The position numbers and the translations under genes are program-made. The notes beneath the pieces were generated by a model, which had not been told where the DNA came from, searched no databases, and was given only the letters and a program-made list of their open reading frames with translations. A stretch of 64,000 bases of DNA from SpSt-501 sp037481615. Lineage in GTDB: Bacteria; Desulfobacterota; Desulfobacteria; Desulfobacterales; SpSt-501. Of the stretch, positions 53,991-62,306 are shown one piece after another. Location of the stretch: NCBI GenBank assembly GCA_037481615.1, contig JBBFLI010000005.1. One strand, written 5' to 3'. The first letter of the stretch is position 1; every line of letters starts with the position of its first letter.

Positions 53991-55139
53991 TCACACCCCT
54001 CTGCCTTGAATGATGCGCAGGATGTTGTGGATGTCGGCCGGCGTGATGAACACGCCGTCGATGCGGTTGGCGAGGAAGACCCGATCGGGCCGCTCCACCG
54101 CGAGTTTCACCGAGGGGAGCAGCTGCCCCATGTTCATTTCGACCACCACCACCGCGCGCGCCCGGGAACAGCGGGTGCGGACAATGTCGGCGGGAAAGGG
54201 CCAGAGCGTCTGCAACTCGAGCAACCCCAGCCGCTCGCCCCGGGAGCGGCGTTCCTCGACGATGTGCCGCGCCGAACGGGCGGAGGAGCCGTAGGAGATG
54301 AGCACGATGTCGGCGTCCTCGAGGTGGAACTCCTTGTACCGGGCGAGTTCGTGGGCGCGGTTTTCGATCTTGTCGACCAGGTGGCGGAGCAGCCCGTGGA
54401 CCACGCGCGGTTCCGTCGAGGGGAAACCCCACATGTCGTGGACGAGCCCGGTGACGTTGTAGCGATGCACCCCGCCGAAGTCGGACATGGGGAGCCTTCC
54501 GTCCTCGCGCGGGAGATAGGGATGGTAGTCGACCCCCTCTTTCACCGAGGTCTTGAGCCGCTCGACCGTATGCAGCTCTCCGGGCTCGGGAAGAATCAGC
54601 TTTTCGCGCATGTGGGCCACGACCTCGTCGAAGAGCAGGATCACCGGTGTGCGGTAGGTTTCCGAGAGGTTGAAGGCCTCGACGGTGATGGCGAAGACGT
54701 CCTGGTGATTGGAGGCGGTGAGGGTGATGATCGAGTGATCGCCGTGCGTCCCCCAGCGGGCCTGGTTCACGTCCCCCTGACTCACGTGGGTGGGGATGCC
54801 GGTCGACGGCCCGCCCCGCTGCACATCGACGATCACGCAGGGGATCTCGGCCATGATGGCGTAACCCAGGGCCTCCTGCATGAGCGAAAACCCCGGGCCG
54901 CTGGTTGCGGTCATCACCTTGCAGCCGGTGAGGGAGGCGCCGATGATCGCACAGAGCGAGGCGATCTCGTCTTCCATCTGGATGAACTTCCCTCCCCGCT
55001 GGGGAAGCTTGAGGGAGAGAAGCTCGGCGATCTCCGTGGAGGGCGTGATCGGATAGCCGGCGTAGAAGTTGAGCCCCGCGTACAAGGCCCCTTCGACGCA
55101 GGCTTCGTTGCCCTGAACGAATTTCACGGTCTTGCTCAT
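53991..55139 (-). CDS. korA: 2-oxoacid:ferredoxin oxidoreductase, alpha subunit
   Basis: 382 residues from the ATG at 55139. The pyrimidine/alpha domain: EGALYAGLNFYAGYPITPSTEIAE near 16-39, FIQMEDEIASLCAIIGASLTG, TSGPGFSLMQEALGYA, the RGGPSTGIPTHVSQGDVNQA motif near 114-133 and a C-terminal MNMGQLLPSVKLAVERPDRV. Operon order is D-A-B-C, the arrangement usual for four-subunit 2-oxoglutarate oxidoreductases; isovalerate/indolepyruvate types differ in subunit fusion. Confidence 0.93.
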   Translation of the reverse strand: MSKTVKFVQGNEACVEGALYAGLNFYAGYPITPSTEIAELLSLKLPQRGGKFIQMEDEIASLCAIIGASLTGCKVMTATSGPGFSLMQEALGYAIMAEIPCVIVDVQRGGPSTGIPTHVSQGDVNQARWGTHGDHSIITLTASNHQDVFAITVEAFNLSETYRTPVILLFDEVVAHMREKLILPEPGELHTVERLKTSVKEGVDYHPYLPREDGRLPMSDFGGVHRYNVTGLVHDMWGFPSTEPRVVHGLLRHLVDKIENRAHELARYKEFHLEDADIVLISYGSSARSARHIVEERRSRGERLGLLELQTLWPFPADIVRTRCSRARAVVVVEMNMGQLLPSVKLAVERPDRVFLANRIDGVFITPADIHNILRIIQGRGV

Positions 55140-55146
55140 GGCCGCC

Positions 55147-55353
55147 TCATTCCTCCGTCTCCACCTCGATCGCGAAATCCGGGCAACGCAGCTCGCACAA
55201 CCGGCAGCAGATGCAATCCTGCGGTCGCACAACGCTGACCTTGTCCTGTTCGTCGAGCTCGAGAACGTGCTTGGGGCAGAGCTCGACACAGATTCCGCAA
55301 CCCTTGCACCAGTCGCGGTTGATGAGATGCCGTTTCAGCTTCGGCTTGGCCAT
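55147..55353 (-). CDS. korD: 2-oxoacid:ferredoxin oxidoreductase, ferredoxin-like delta subunit
   Basis: 68 residues with two complete [4Fe-4S] motifs, CKGCGICVELCP near 16-27 and CICCRLCELRCP near 48-59. Seven bases before korA; first gene of the operon. Confidence 0.9.
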   Translation of the reverse strand: MAKPKLKRHLINRDWCKGCGICVELCPKHVLELDEQDKVSVVRPQDCICCRLCELRCPDFAIEVETEE

Positions 55354-55482
55354 CGCCGGGTCCTCGAATAAAAAAAAGCGCGTATGGGGTGTTGATCCGG
55401 GGGCGGCGGAGGAAGGATCCCCCTCACGGCCGCCCTGACCCTGTCGTGATCCGAAACACGAGCGAAGGGATACAGAAACGGA

Positions 55483-55512
55483 AGTTTAGTCCGTCCGCTC
55501 CCCGATTGTCAA
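55483..55512 (-). promoter_or_regulatory. Promoter of korDABC
   Basis: Minus strand TTGACA (55507-55512), 18-base spacer, TAAACT (55483-55488), about 130 bases before korD. Confidence 0.65.
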
Positions 55513-55532
55513 CAAATGTTTTCCCTCATTCT

Positions 55533-55561
55533 TTGACAGCCCCCACGCCGCGTGGTTAACT
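55533..55561 (+). promoter_or_regulatory. Promoter of mltG
   Basis: TTGACA (55533-55538), 17-base spacer, TTAACT (55556-55561), 67 bases before the mltG start and back-to-back with the kor promoter. Confidence 0.65.
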
Positions 55562-55627
55562 ATTGGCCGGGCGCAGGGCGGGCCCGCCCTGCAAAAACGC
55601 CGCCCGAACGACCGCGAACCTGGCCCC

Positions 55628-56674
55628 ATGAAGCAAAGAAGAGTCTGGATCGCGCTGGCGACCCTCGGGGTGCTCGCGGGGGCTTTCGGTGTCGTGGCCC
55701 GGCTGGCCCTGGAACGCCATTTCGACAGCCCGGCAGGCGGGCAGGCGTCGGCCGAGTCTTTCGTCGTCGAGCCCGGAGAGCCGCTGGTAGACATCGCCCG
55801 TCGCCTCGAGGCGCGGGGCCTGATCCGCAGCGAACTCGGTTTTCGACTGCTCGCGCGCCTCGAGGGGGCCGAGCGGCGCCTTCAGGCGGGGGAATACGCC
55901 TTTTCCCCCTCCCTTTCCCCCCGGGAGATCCTCGGCCGGCTCCTTCGAGGGCAGGTTCGCCTGTATCGGCTCACGGTTCCCGAAGGCTTGACCCTCTCCC
56001 AGATCGCCGTCATCGTCGAGAAAACAGGCCTGGCCGCCGCCGCGGAGTTCGAGGGACTCGCCCGCGATCCCGCTCTGGCCAAACAGCTCGGCATCCCCGC
56101 CGAGAGCGTGGAGGGCTATCTCTTTCCCGAAACCTATTTTTTCCCCCGCGGGGCCGGCGCGCGGGCGATCCTGGAAGCGATGGTCGCGCGCTTTCGCGCC
56201 GCCTACCCGCCGGAATGGGATGAGCAGGCCTCGCGGCTGGGCCTGAGCCGGCATGAGGTGGTCACCCTCGCCTCGATCATCGAAAAGGAAACCGCCGACC
56301 CCGCCGAACGGCCGCTGATTGCGGCCGTGTTCCACAACCGCCTCAAGCGCGGCATGCGTCTCGAGACCGACCCCACCGTGATCTACGGCATCCGCGATTT
56401 CGACGGCAACCTCACCCGCCGGCACCTCGAAACCCCGACCCCCTACAACACCTACATCATCCGCGGGCTGCCTCCAGGCCCGATCGCCAACCCGGGGAAA
56501 GCGTCGCTTCAAGCGGCCTTGTTCCCCCCAGAAAGCCCCTTTCTCTATTTCGTTTCCCGCAACGACGGCACGCATCATTTTTCCACCACTTACGAGGAGC
56601 ACCGGCGTGCCGTGCGTTTCTACCAGCTGGGCGAGGGTAAAGCCCCCGCCGCGCACGAAAAGTCAAAATTCTGA
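55628..56674 (+). CDS. mltG: Endolytic peptidoglycan transglycosylase MltG
   Basis: 348 residues. N-terminal membrane anchor (IALATLGVLAGAFGVVARLAL), a LysM-like FVVEPGEPLVDIARRLE part, and the YceG domain: EGYLFPETYFFPRGAGARAI, the catalytic Glu in ASIIEKETADPAERPLIAAV near 216-235, RLETDPTVIYGI and YNTYIIRGLPPGPIANPG near 275-292. Cuts nascent glycan strands in the periplasm and sets chain length. Full length. Confidence 0.95.
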   Translation: MKQRRVWIALATLGVLAGAFGVVARLALERHFDSPAGGQASAESFVVEPGEPLVDIARRLEARGLIRSELGFRLLARLEGAERRLQAGEYAFSPSLSPREILGRLLRGQVRLYRLTVPEGLTLSQIAVIVEKTGLAAAAEFEGLARDPALAKQLGIPAESVEGYLFPETYFFPRGAGARAILEAMVARFRAAYPPEWDEQASRLGLSRHEVVTLASIIEKETADPAERPLIAAVFHNRLKRGMRLETDPTVIYGIRDFDGNLTRRHLETPTPYNTYIIRGLPPGPIANPGKASLQAALFPPESPFLYFVSRNDGTHHFSTTYEEHRRAVRFYQLGEGKAPAAHEKSKF

Positions 56675-56928
56675 CAGTCGGCCGGCTTTCGAACCCGCCG
56701 GCTTCCGCGCACGTCTTCTTCCAACCCCCGGAAAATATTGCTTTGAAAAACACGGCACCGTCTGGCATGGGTTTTGTATGGGAATAGGGCAAATGGCTTC
56801 TCGGGTGTGCGTGCATCTTTTCTGGAGGGCTTCCACCGCAAGGGTCTGAGAAGACACCCCACGAGAACAACGGCATCAGGGGAAGCCGGAAGAAAAAGAC
56901 AGGGCAAGCGGGCTCTGTCTTTTTTTTT
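56675..56928 (+). promoter_or_regulatory. Structured leader region before the GGDEF-EAL gene
   Basis: Gene-free stretch rich in complementary blocks. TTCTCG with GGTGT (about 56801-56812) can pair with ACACC...CGAGAA (about 56855-56874). GGGTCT-GAGA-AGAC (about 56844-56857) forms a small hairpin with a GAGA tetraloop. GGCTTCC (56826-56832) is complementary to GGAAGCC near 56880-56886. The last structure is a strong intrinsic terminator. The layout (structure, alternative pairing, terminator, then a c-di-GMP gene) is like a riboswitch, but I could not match the known c-di-GMP-I, TPP or cobalamin consensus. Confidence 0.4.
56897..56928 (+). terminator. Strong intrinsic terminator
   Basis: AGACAGGGC (56897-56905), loop AAGCGG, GCTCTGTCT (56912-56920): a 9-bp stem with one G-T pair, then eight Ts (56921-56928). 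It lies 114 bases before the ATG of the PAS-GGDEF-EAL gene and 223 bases after the mltG stop, so it ends mltG transcription or regulates the downstream gene. Confidence 0.9.
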
Positions 56929-57041
56929 GCCCGAGACGGGCGGGACGAAGCGTTCGCTCAAAGCCCTCAAGATCCGGCTCCACCCGGGCGATAGTCAGAA
57001 AACAGAGGCGGAGTGAACCGGACCGGACCGCCGCCCAGGTT

Positions 57042-59057
57042 ATGGAAGAGCCACCCGTCAGACCCGTCAACCTGCTGGATCGCATCGGGCTGTTGATCAT
57101 CGGCTCGGGGGCCGCGCTGACCTATCTGTACATCGACGCCTCGCTGCGCGGCATCCAGCCCTCCTCCCTTTTGACCGTGGCGGTCATCGTTTTCATCAGC
57201 GGCTGCACGCAGATCCTCGTCCACAGCGTCAACACCTCGAACCGCAAGCTCCAGGAGGCGAACCAAACCCTCGAGCAGAAGATCCGCGAGCGGACCGACG
57301 CGTTGCGCTGCTCGGAGATGAAATACCGCACCATCTTCGAAAACACAGGCGCCGCGACGATCATCGTCGAAGAGGACATGCGCATTTCGCTTGCAAATTC
57401 GCGTTTTCTCGCCATGTCCGGCTACCGCCCCCGCGAGCTCCTGCAGCGGAAAACATGGCTGGAGTTCATCGACGACTCCAGCCGCCGTCGGATCGAGGAA
57501 CTGGGATCGGGCGCTGCGCCGGGGCTCGCCGCCCTCTTCGGCCGGCAGTTCAGCTGCCGGTTCCGCGGCCGGGATGAAAACGCCCGCGATGTTCTGGTCA
57601 CGCTGGCCCCCATCCCGGAAAGCCGGGCGAGCGTCGCCACCTTCGCCGACGTGACCGAGCTGAAGGAGGCGGAGCGGCGGATCTCCTTCCAAGCTTTCCA
57701 CGATTCGCTTACCCGCCTTCCCAACCGCGCTCTCTTTCTCGAGCACCTCGCGATGGCGATCAAACGCGGCAAGCGCAAGCCCGATTACCGTTTCGCCGTG
57801 ATCTACCTCGACATCGACCGCTTCAAGCTCGTGAACGACAGCTTGGGCCACAGCGCGGGGGACGAGTTGCTGATCGCCTTCGCCGACCGCATCCGCAGCG
57901 GGTTGAGGGAAACCGACGTCCTCGCCCGACTGGGGGGTGACGAGTTCGTGGTGCTGCTCGAGGACCTCGACCGCCCCGAGGCCGCTCAGGAAATCGCCGA
58001 ACGGCTCCAGGCGTCGCTGCGCGAGCCCTTCGTTCTGCGAGGCCGTGAAGTGTTCGCGGCGGCGAGTTTCGGCATGCTGCTCGAAACCTCGGGCTACGAC
58101 CAGCCCGATGCGATCATCCGGGACGCGGACGCCGCCATGTATCACGCCAAGGAACGGGGCCGGGGGCGGATCCAGCTTTTCGACCGGGGCCTGCACGAGA
58201 AGGCGCGGCTTCAGCTCCAGCAGGAGACCGATCTGCGCAAGGCGATCGACCGCAGCCAGTTCTGCAATGTCTATCAGCCGATCGTGCGCCTCAAGACCGG
58301 CTCGATCGCCGGCTTCGAGGCCCTCGTGCGCTGGCGCCACCCCGACCGGGGGACCGTTCCCCCCGGCCAGTTCATCGCCATCGCGGAGGAGACCGGCCTC
58401 ATCCTGCCCCTCACCAGGCTGATCGTCGAACAGGCCTGCCGCGACGCCCGCGACTGGTATCGCCGCGCGGGGGCCGGCGCGGATCTCAGCGTGAGCGTCA
58501 ACATTTCGAGCCGCCACTTTCTCCAGCCCGGCCTCCTCGACGAAGTGCTGGAGAGGCTCGCCGAAGCCGAAATCCCCGCCTCGCTCCTGCGCCTGGAAAT
58601 CACCGAGTCGGCCCTCATGGAGGATACGGAGGAAGCCGTCCGACTCGCCCAGCGGCTGCGCGACCACGGCATCCGCATCGCCATCGACGACTTCGGAACC
58701 GGCTATTCCTCGCTCGCCTACCTGCAGCGGCTCCCGATCGACATTCTGAAGATCGACCGCAGTTTCATCTCCCGCATCCATCTCGCCTCCGGCGACAACC
58801 GCAACATCGTGGAGGCGATCGTCTCGCTCGCCCACAAGCTGAACTTGACCGTGGTCGCCGAGGGGATCGAAACCCCCGAGCAGCACCGCATCCTGCTCGA
58901 CTTCGGCTGCGACTTCGGGCAGGGGTTCTATTACTCGCCCCCCGTCGCGGCGAAAGAGGCCCTCGGCCTGGTGTGCGCCCCCGGGCTGATCGAGGGTGAG
59001 CTCTCCTGGCCGCTCGCCGCCTCCTTGGCCGGAGCCGCGGCCGGGCCAGCCTCTTGA
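57042..59057 (+). CDS. PAS-GGDEF-EAL cyclic-di-GMP signalling protein
   Basis: 671 residues. Two hydrophobic helices at ~15-32 and ~42-58 anchor it in the inner membrane, followed by a short coiled coil (LQEANQTLEQKIRERTDAL), a PAS domain (~90-215), GGDEF domain (~225-385) with intact LGGDEF near 308 and EAL domain (~395-640) with intact FEALVRWRHP, NISSRHF, the ESALMED metal Glu and DDFGTGYSSLAYL. Both enzyme halves keep their catalytic residues, so it may make or break c-di-GMP depending on the PAS signal. A conspicuous terminator and structured leader lie just upstream. Confidence 0.94.
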   Translation: MEEPPVRPVNLLDRIGLLIIGSGAALTYLYIDASLRGIQPSSLLTVAVIVFISGCTQILVHSVNTSNRKLQEANQTLEQKIRERTDALRCSEMKYRTIFENTGAATIIVEEDMRISLANSRFLAMSGYRPRELLQRKTWLEFIDDSSRRRIEELGSGAAPGLAALFGRQFSCRFRGRDENARDVLVTLAPIPESRASVATFADVTELKEAERRISFQAFHDSLTRLPNRALFLEHLAMAIKRGKRKPDYRFAVIYLDIDRFKLVNDSLGHSAGDELLIAFADRIRSGLRETDVLARLGGDEFVVLLEDLDRPEAAQEIAERLQASLREPFVLRGREVFAAASFGMLLETSGYDQPDAIIRDADAAMYHAKERGRGRIQLFDRGLHEKARLQLQQETDLRKAIDRSQFCNVYQPIVRLKTGSIAGFEALVRWRHPDRGTVPPGQFIAIAEETGLILPLTRLIVEQACRDARDWYRRAGAGADLSVSVNISSRHFLQPGLLDEVLERLAEAEIPASLLRLEITESALMEDTEEAVRLAQRLRDHGIRIAIDDFGTGYSSLAYLQRLPIDILKIDRSFISRIHLASGDNRNIVEAIVSLAHKLNLTVVAEGIETPEQHRILLDFGCDFGQGFYYSPPVAAKEALGLVCAPGLIEGELSWPLAASLAGAAAGPAS

Positions 59058-59109
59058 TCCGCCCCCGCACTTTGCCGGCTTCACCGGAGTCGTGGTATGC
59101 AACGATCCC

Positions 59110-60111
59110 ATGAATCCCGGGACATGGAGCATCGCAGGGCTCGCCGGCCAGAGGCTGCTCGTCGGCTTCGAAGGGGTTCGGTTCGACCCTGAGCTTCGCG
59201 CGTTGATCCGCTCCTTCCAGCCGGCGGGCGTCATCCTCTTCCGCCGCAACATCGAAACGCCGGGGCAGGTCCGGGAACTGACCGCGGCGTTACAGGACTT
59301 CGCGGCGGGGATCGGAATCCCCCCCCTCTTCGTCGCCGTCGACCAGGAAGGCGGACGGGTCGCGCGGCTCCCCCCGCCGTTCACCCAGTTTCCGGAAACA
59401 CCGCCGATCGCCTCTCTGGCGGAAGCAGAACGCTTCGCCGCGATCACGGCCGCCGAGCTGGGCGCCGTCGGCATCAACATGAACCTCGCCCCCGTGCTCG
59501 ATGTGGCACCGGCCGGGTTCGGAAGCGTGATGGAAGGCCGCGCCCTCGGCTCCGATCCGCAGGCCGTCGCCCGCCTGGGCGTCGCCGTGATCCGCGGCCT
59601 GCAATCGCGCGGCATCCTCTCCGTCGCCAAGCACTTTCCCGGAATCGGGCGCACCCGGCTCGACTCGCACGAGGACCTCCCGGTGCTTGCCGAGGACCTC
59701 GACGGCCTCGAGTCCTGCGAGCTCCCCCCGTTTCGCGCCGCCGTCGCCTGCGGGGCGGCCGGGATCATGATTTCCCATGTCCTCTACCCCCGGCTTGACG
59801 CGCAATGCCCGGCCAGCCTCTCCGCCGCCGTGGCCCGGGGGCTCCTGCGACAACGACTGGGGTATGGGGGGCTTGCGCTCACCGACGATCTGAACATGGG
59901 GGCCGTCGCCCGCGTCTTTTCCCTCGAGGAGGCCGTGCGCCGGGCGTTCCGCGCAGGTGTCGACCTCCTGCTCGTCTGCCGCGGCACCGAACGCATCGCC
60001 CGGGCCCATGCCGTGCTCGTCGCGGAACTGCAGCGGGGGGAGGCGCGGATGCGGGAGTCCGCCTTCGAATCGATCGAGCGCATCCTGGCCGCCAAGCGCG
60101 TCCTGGCCTAA
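59110..60111 (+). CDS. nagZ: Beta-N-acetylhexosaminidase, GH3 (NagZ)
   Basis: 333 residues from the ATG at 59110; the exact start is uncertain because no good ribosome binding site precedes it. Cleaves GlcNAc-anhMurNAc peptides in cell-wall recycling. Seen: GQRLLVGFEG, VDQEGGRVARLPPPFTQFP near 73-91, the loop KHFPGIGRTRLDSHEDLP near 173-190 (usually KHFPGHG; the DSH dyad is present) and the nucleophile region LTDDLNMGAV near 255. Confidence 0.9.
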   Translation: MNPGTWSIAGLAGQRLLVGFEGVRFDPELRALIRSFQPAGVILFRRNIETPGQVRELTAALQDFAAGIGIPPLFVAVDQEGGRVARLPPPFTQFPETPPIASLAEAERFAAITAAELGAVGINMNLAPVLDVAPAGFGSVMEGRALGSDPQAVARLGVAVIRGLQSRGILSVAKHFPGIGRTRLDSHEDLPVLAEDLDGLESCELPPFRAAVACGAAGIMISHVLYPRLDAQCPASLSAAVARGLLRQRLGYGGLALTDDLNMGAVARVFSLEEAVRRAFRAGVDLLLVCRGTERIARAHAVLVAELQRGEARMRESAFESIERILAAKRVLA

Positions 60112-60152
60112 CGGGCAAAAGGCGGCGCGTTGTCGCCAAGCGGGGGGGTCTT

Positions 60153-61148
60153 TCAGCCGTTCCGCGAGAAGACGTCGCTCTCCGGCCCGCAGCGATGGCC
60201 TGCGCGCAAAAGATGCAGTCCGGCGGCCGCGACCATCGCCGCGTTGTCGCCGCACCAGCGCGGCGGGGGGATAAAGGATGCGAGGCCGAGGTCGTGCGCC
60301 GCGGCTGCAACCCTTTCCCGCAGCGGGGTGTTGGCGGCGACCCCGCCGACGACGGCGATCCGCGGGCATCCTTTCGCCTCCGCCGCCCGCAGGAGCTTGG
60401 CGACGAGCACCTCGACCACGGCCTCTTGAAAGGAGGCCGCCAGATCGGAAGCCTCCCCTTCCGACAGGGGCTTCCGTCGTTCGATCAGGCGGCCCACCGC
60501 CGTCTTGATGCCGCTGAAGCTGAAATCGAACCCGGGCTGTTCGAGAGCGGGCCGGGGGAAGGGAAAGCGACGCGGGTCGCCGCGGCGGGCGAGTTTCTCG
60601 ATCACCGGCCCGCCGGGATAGCCGAGGCCGAGCATCTTGGCCACCTTGTCGAAGGCTTCGCCGGCGGCATCGTCCCGGGTCTGCCCGAGGAGCTCCATCG
60701 CGAAAGGGGAGGAGACGAGGTAGAGCGCCGTGTGGCCGCCCGAGACCAGCAGCGAAACCAAAGGGTATTCGGGGACCTGGCCCTCCAGGAAGAGGGAATG
60801 GATGTGGGCCTCGAGGTGGTTTACCCCCGCGAGCGGCAGGCCGCGGGCCCAGGCAAACCCCTTGGCGAAGGAAAACCCGACGAGGAGCGAGCCGACGAGT
60901 CCGGGGCCGCGGGTGGCCGCGACGGCGGCGATCGCTTCCGGCCGGATTCCGGCCTGGAGGATCGCTTCTTCCACCACCGCGGATATGGCTTCGATGTGGC
61001 GGCGGGAGGCGAGCTCCGGCACGACGCCGCCGAAGGGGCGGTGGGTCTCGACCTGGGAGGCGACGATCGAGGAAAGCACCCGGGGGCCGTCTTCGACCAC
61101 GGCCGCGGCCGTGTCGTCGCAGGAGGATTCGATGCCCAGAACGATCAT
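60153..61148 (-). CDS. tsaD: tRNA threonylcarbamoyladenosine synthase subunit TsaD
   Basis: 331 residues from the ATG at 61148; a much longer frame in the same register is the purM gene read out of phase and is not part of the protein. Seen: VLGIESSCDDTAAAVVEDG at the start, THRPFGGVVPELASRRHIEA, the iron ligands NHLEAHIHSLF near 109-119, SLLVSGGHTALYL and DFSFSGIKTAVGRL near 222. Catalyses transfer of threonylcarbamoyl to A37 of ANN-reading tRNAs. The partner TsaB is at 46351-47103. Confidence 0.95.
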   Translation of the reverse strand: MIVLGIESSCDDTAAAVVEDGPRVLSSIVASQVETHRPFGGVVPELASRRHIEAISAVVEEAILQAGIRPEAIAAVAATRGPGLVGSLLVGFSFAKGFAWARGLPLAGVNHLEAHIHSLFLEGQVPEYPLVSLLVSGGHTALYLVSSPFAMELLGQTRDDAAGEAFDKVAKMLGLGYPGGPVIEKLARRGDPRRFPFPRPALEQPGFDFSFSGIKTAVGRLIERRKPLSEGEASDLAASFQEAVVEVLVAKLLRAAEAKGCPRIAVVGGVAANTPLRERVAAAAHDLGLASFIPPPRWCGDNAAMVAAAGLHLLRAGHRCGPESDVFSRNG

Positions 61149-61162
61149 GGCCGCGTCCGGTC

Positions 61163-62212
61163 TCAGGCCCAGACGAGCCTCTCGGCCCCCTCGCGTCGCT
61201 CCACGATCTCGCCGATCGTCCAGGCACCCTCGTTCATCGCCCGCAGCCGGTCGATCGTATCCCTTTCGGCTTCCGGGGGGACGATCGCCACGAGGCCGAT
61301 GCCGTTGTTGAAGGTGCGGAGCATCTCGAATTCGCTCACCTGGCCGGCCTGCTGCAGGAAGGAGAACACCGCCGGGACGGGCCAGCTTCCGCGGCGGATG
61401 AGAACGCTGAAGGCCTGGGGGACGACGCGGACGATGTTGTCCACGAGGCCCCCGCCGGTGATGTGGGCCAGCCCGTGGAGCGGAAGATCCTTCTGCAGCG
61501 CGGACACCGTGTCGGTGTAGATCCGGGTGGGCCGGAGCAACTCCTCGCCGAGCGTCGTCTGGAGCTCGGCGATGTAGGCATCGGGGGAGAGTTTCAGCCG
61601 CTCGAAGCAGATCTTGCGCACGAGCGAGTAGCCGTTGCTGTGCAGCCCGCTCGAGGCGATCCCGATCAGCCGATGGCCGACGCGGATGGCGGTGCCGTCG
61701 ATGATGTCGGCGTTGTCGACGATCCCGACGACGAAGCCCGCGAGATCGTACTCGCCCGGTGCGTACATCCCGGGCATCTCCGCCGTCTCGCCGCCGATCA
61801 GGGCGCAGCGCGCCTGGCGGCAGCCCTCGGCGATACCGCGGATCACGGCCTCGACCCGCGCCGGCTCGAGCTTTCCCGCGGCGAGATAGTCGAGCATGAA
61901 GAGCGGCTTGGCCCCCTGAACGAGGATGTCGTTCACGCACATGGCGACGAGATCGATGCCGATCGTGTCGTGCCGATCCATCAGGAAGGCGATCTTGAGC
62001 TTGGTCCCGACCCCGTCGGTGGAGCTCACGAGCACCGGGTGCTTCATGCGCGAGACCAGGTGTTCGATCGAAAACAGCCCGGCGAAGCCGCCGATTTCGC
62101 TCACGACCCCGGGTCGACGGGTCTGCTGGATGATCTGCGCGATCGTGGAAACCAGCGTATTGGCTTTTTCAATGTCGACACCCGCCTCGGAGTAGGTCAG
62201 CGGCTTGTCCAT
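61163..62212 (-). CDS. purM: Phosphoribosylformylglycinamidine cyclo-ligase
   Basis: 349 residues from the ATG at 62212, with AAGGAG five to six bases upstream; a longer frame is not used. Makes AIR in purine synthesis with ATP. Seen: STDGVGTKLKIAF near 64-76, VNDILVQGAKPLFMLDYLA, LIGGETAEMPGMYAPGEYDL near 135-155 and HITGGGLVDNI near 245. Divergent from the aminotransferase, with overlapping promoters. Confidence 0.96.
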   Translation of the reverse strand: MDKPLTYSEAGVDIEKANTLVSTIAQIIQQTRRPGVVSEIGGFAGLFSIEHLVSRMKHPVLVSSTDGVGTKLKIAFLMDRHDTIGIDLVAMCVNDILVQGAKPLFMLDYLAAGKLEPARVEAVIRGIAEGCRQARCALIGGETAEMPGMYAPGEYDLAGFVVGIVDNADIIDGTAIRVGHRLIGIASSGLHSNGYSLVRKICFERLKLSPDAYIAELQTTLGEELLRPTRIYTDTVSALQKDLPLHGLAHITGGGLVDNIVRVVPQAFSVLIRRGSWPVPAVFSFLQQAGQVSEFEMLRTFNNGIGLVAIVPPEAERDTIDRLRAMNEGAWTIGEIVERREGAERLVWA

Positions 62213-62239
62213 GAGGTCTCCTTGGAGGTTGAAAAATTC

Positions 62240-62272
62240 TTGAAAAATATAGAATCGCGGCGTAAAAGTCAA
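62240..62272. promoter_or_regulatory. Overlapping divergent promoters of purM and the alaC-like gene
   Basis: Plus strand TTGAAA (62240-62245), 17-base spacer, TAAAAG (62263-62268) toward the aminotransferase. Minus strand TTGACT (62267-62272), a short 15-base spacer, TATATT (62246-62251) toward purM. They occupy the same 33 bases, so the polymerases should exclude each other. Confidence 0.5.
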
Positions 62273-62306
62273 AATTTATTTCCGACGGGTTCGAAGAGGC
62301 CATCCC

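Noticed and set aside
56675..57041. Cyclic-di-GMP-I, TPP or cobalamin riboswitch
   Set aside because: Short matches such as AGGGCAAA and CTGAGA occur, but the required neighbouring conserved blocks and their order are absent.
56967..59768. Very long (933-residue) minus-strand open frame opposite the GGDEF-EAL and nagZ genes
   Set aside because: GC-rich genes commonly leave long open frames on the other strand; its translation has no domain and the plus-strand genes have full catalytic motifs.
60153..61940. A 595-residue fusion of an upstream segment to TsaD
   Set aside because: The extra N-terminal part is out-of-phase purM sequence; TsaD proper starts at 61148.
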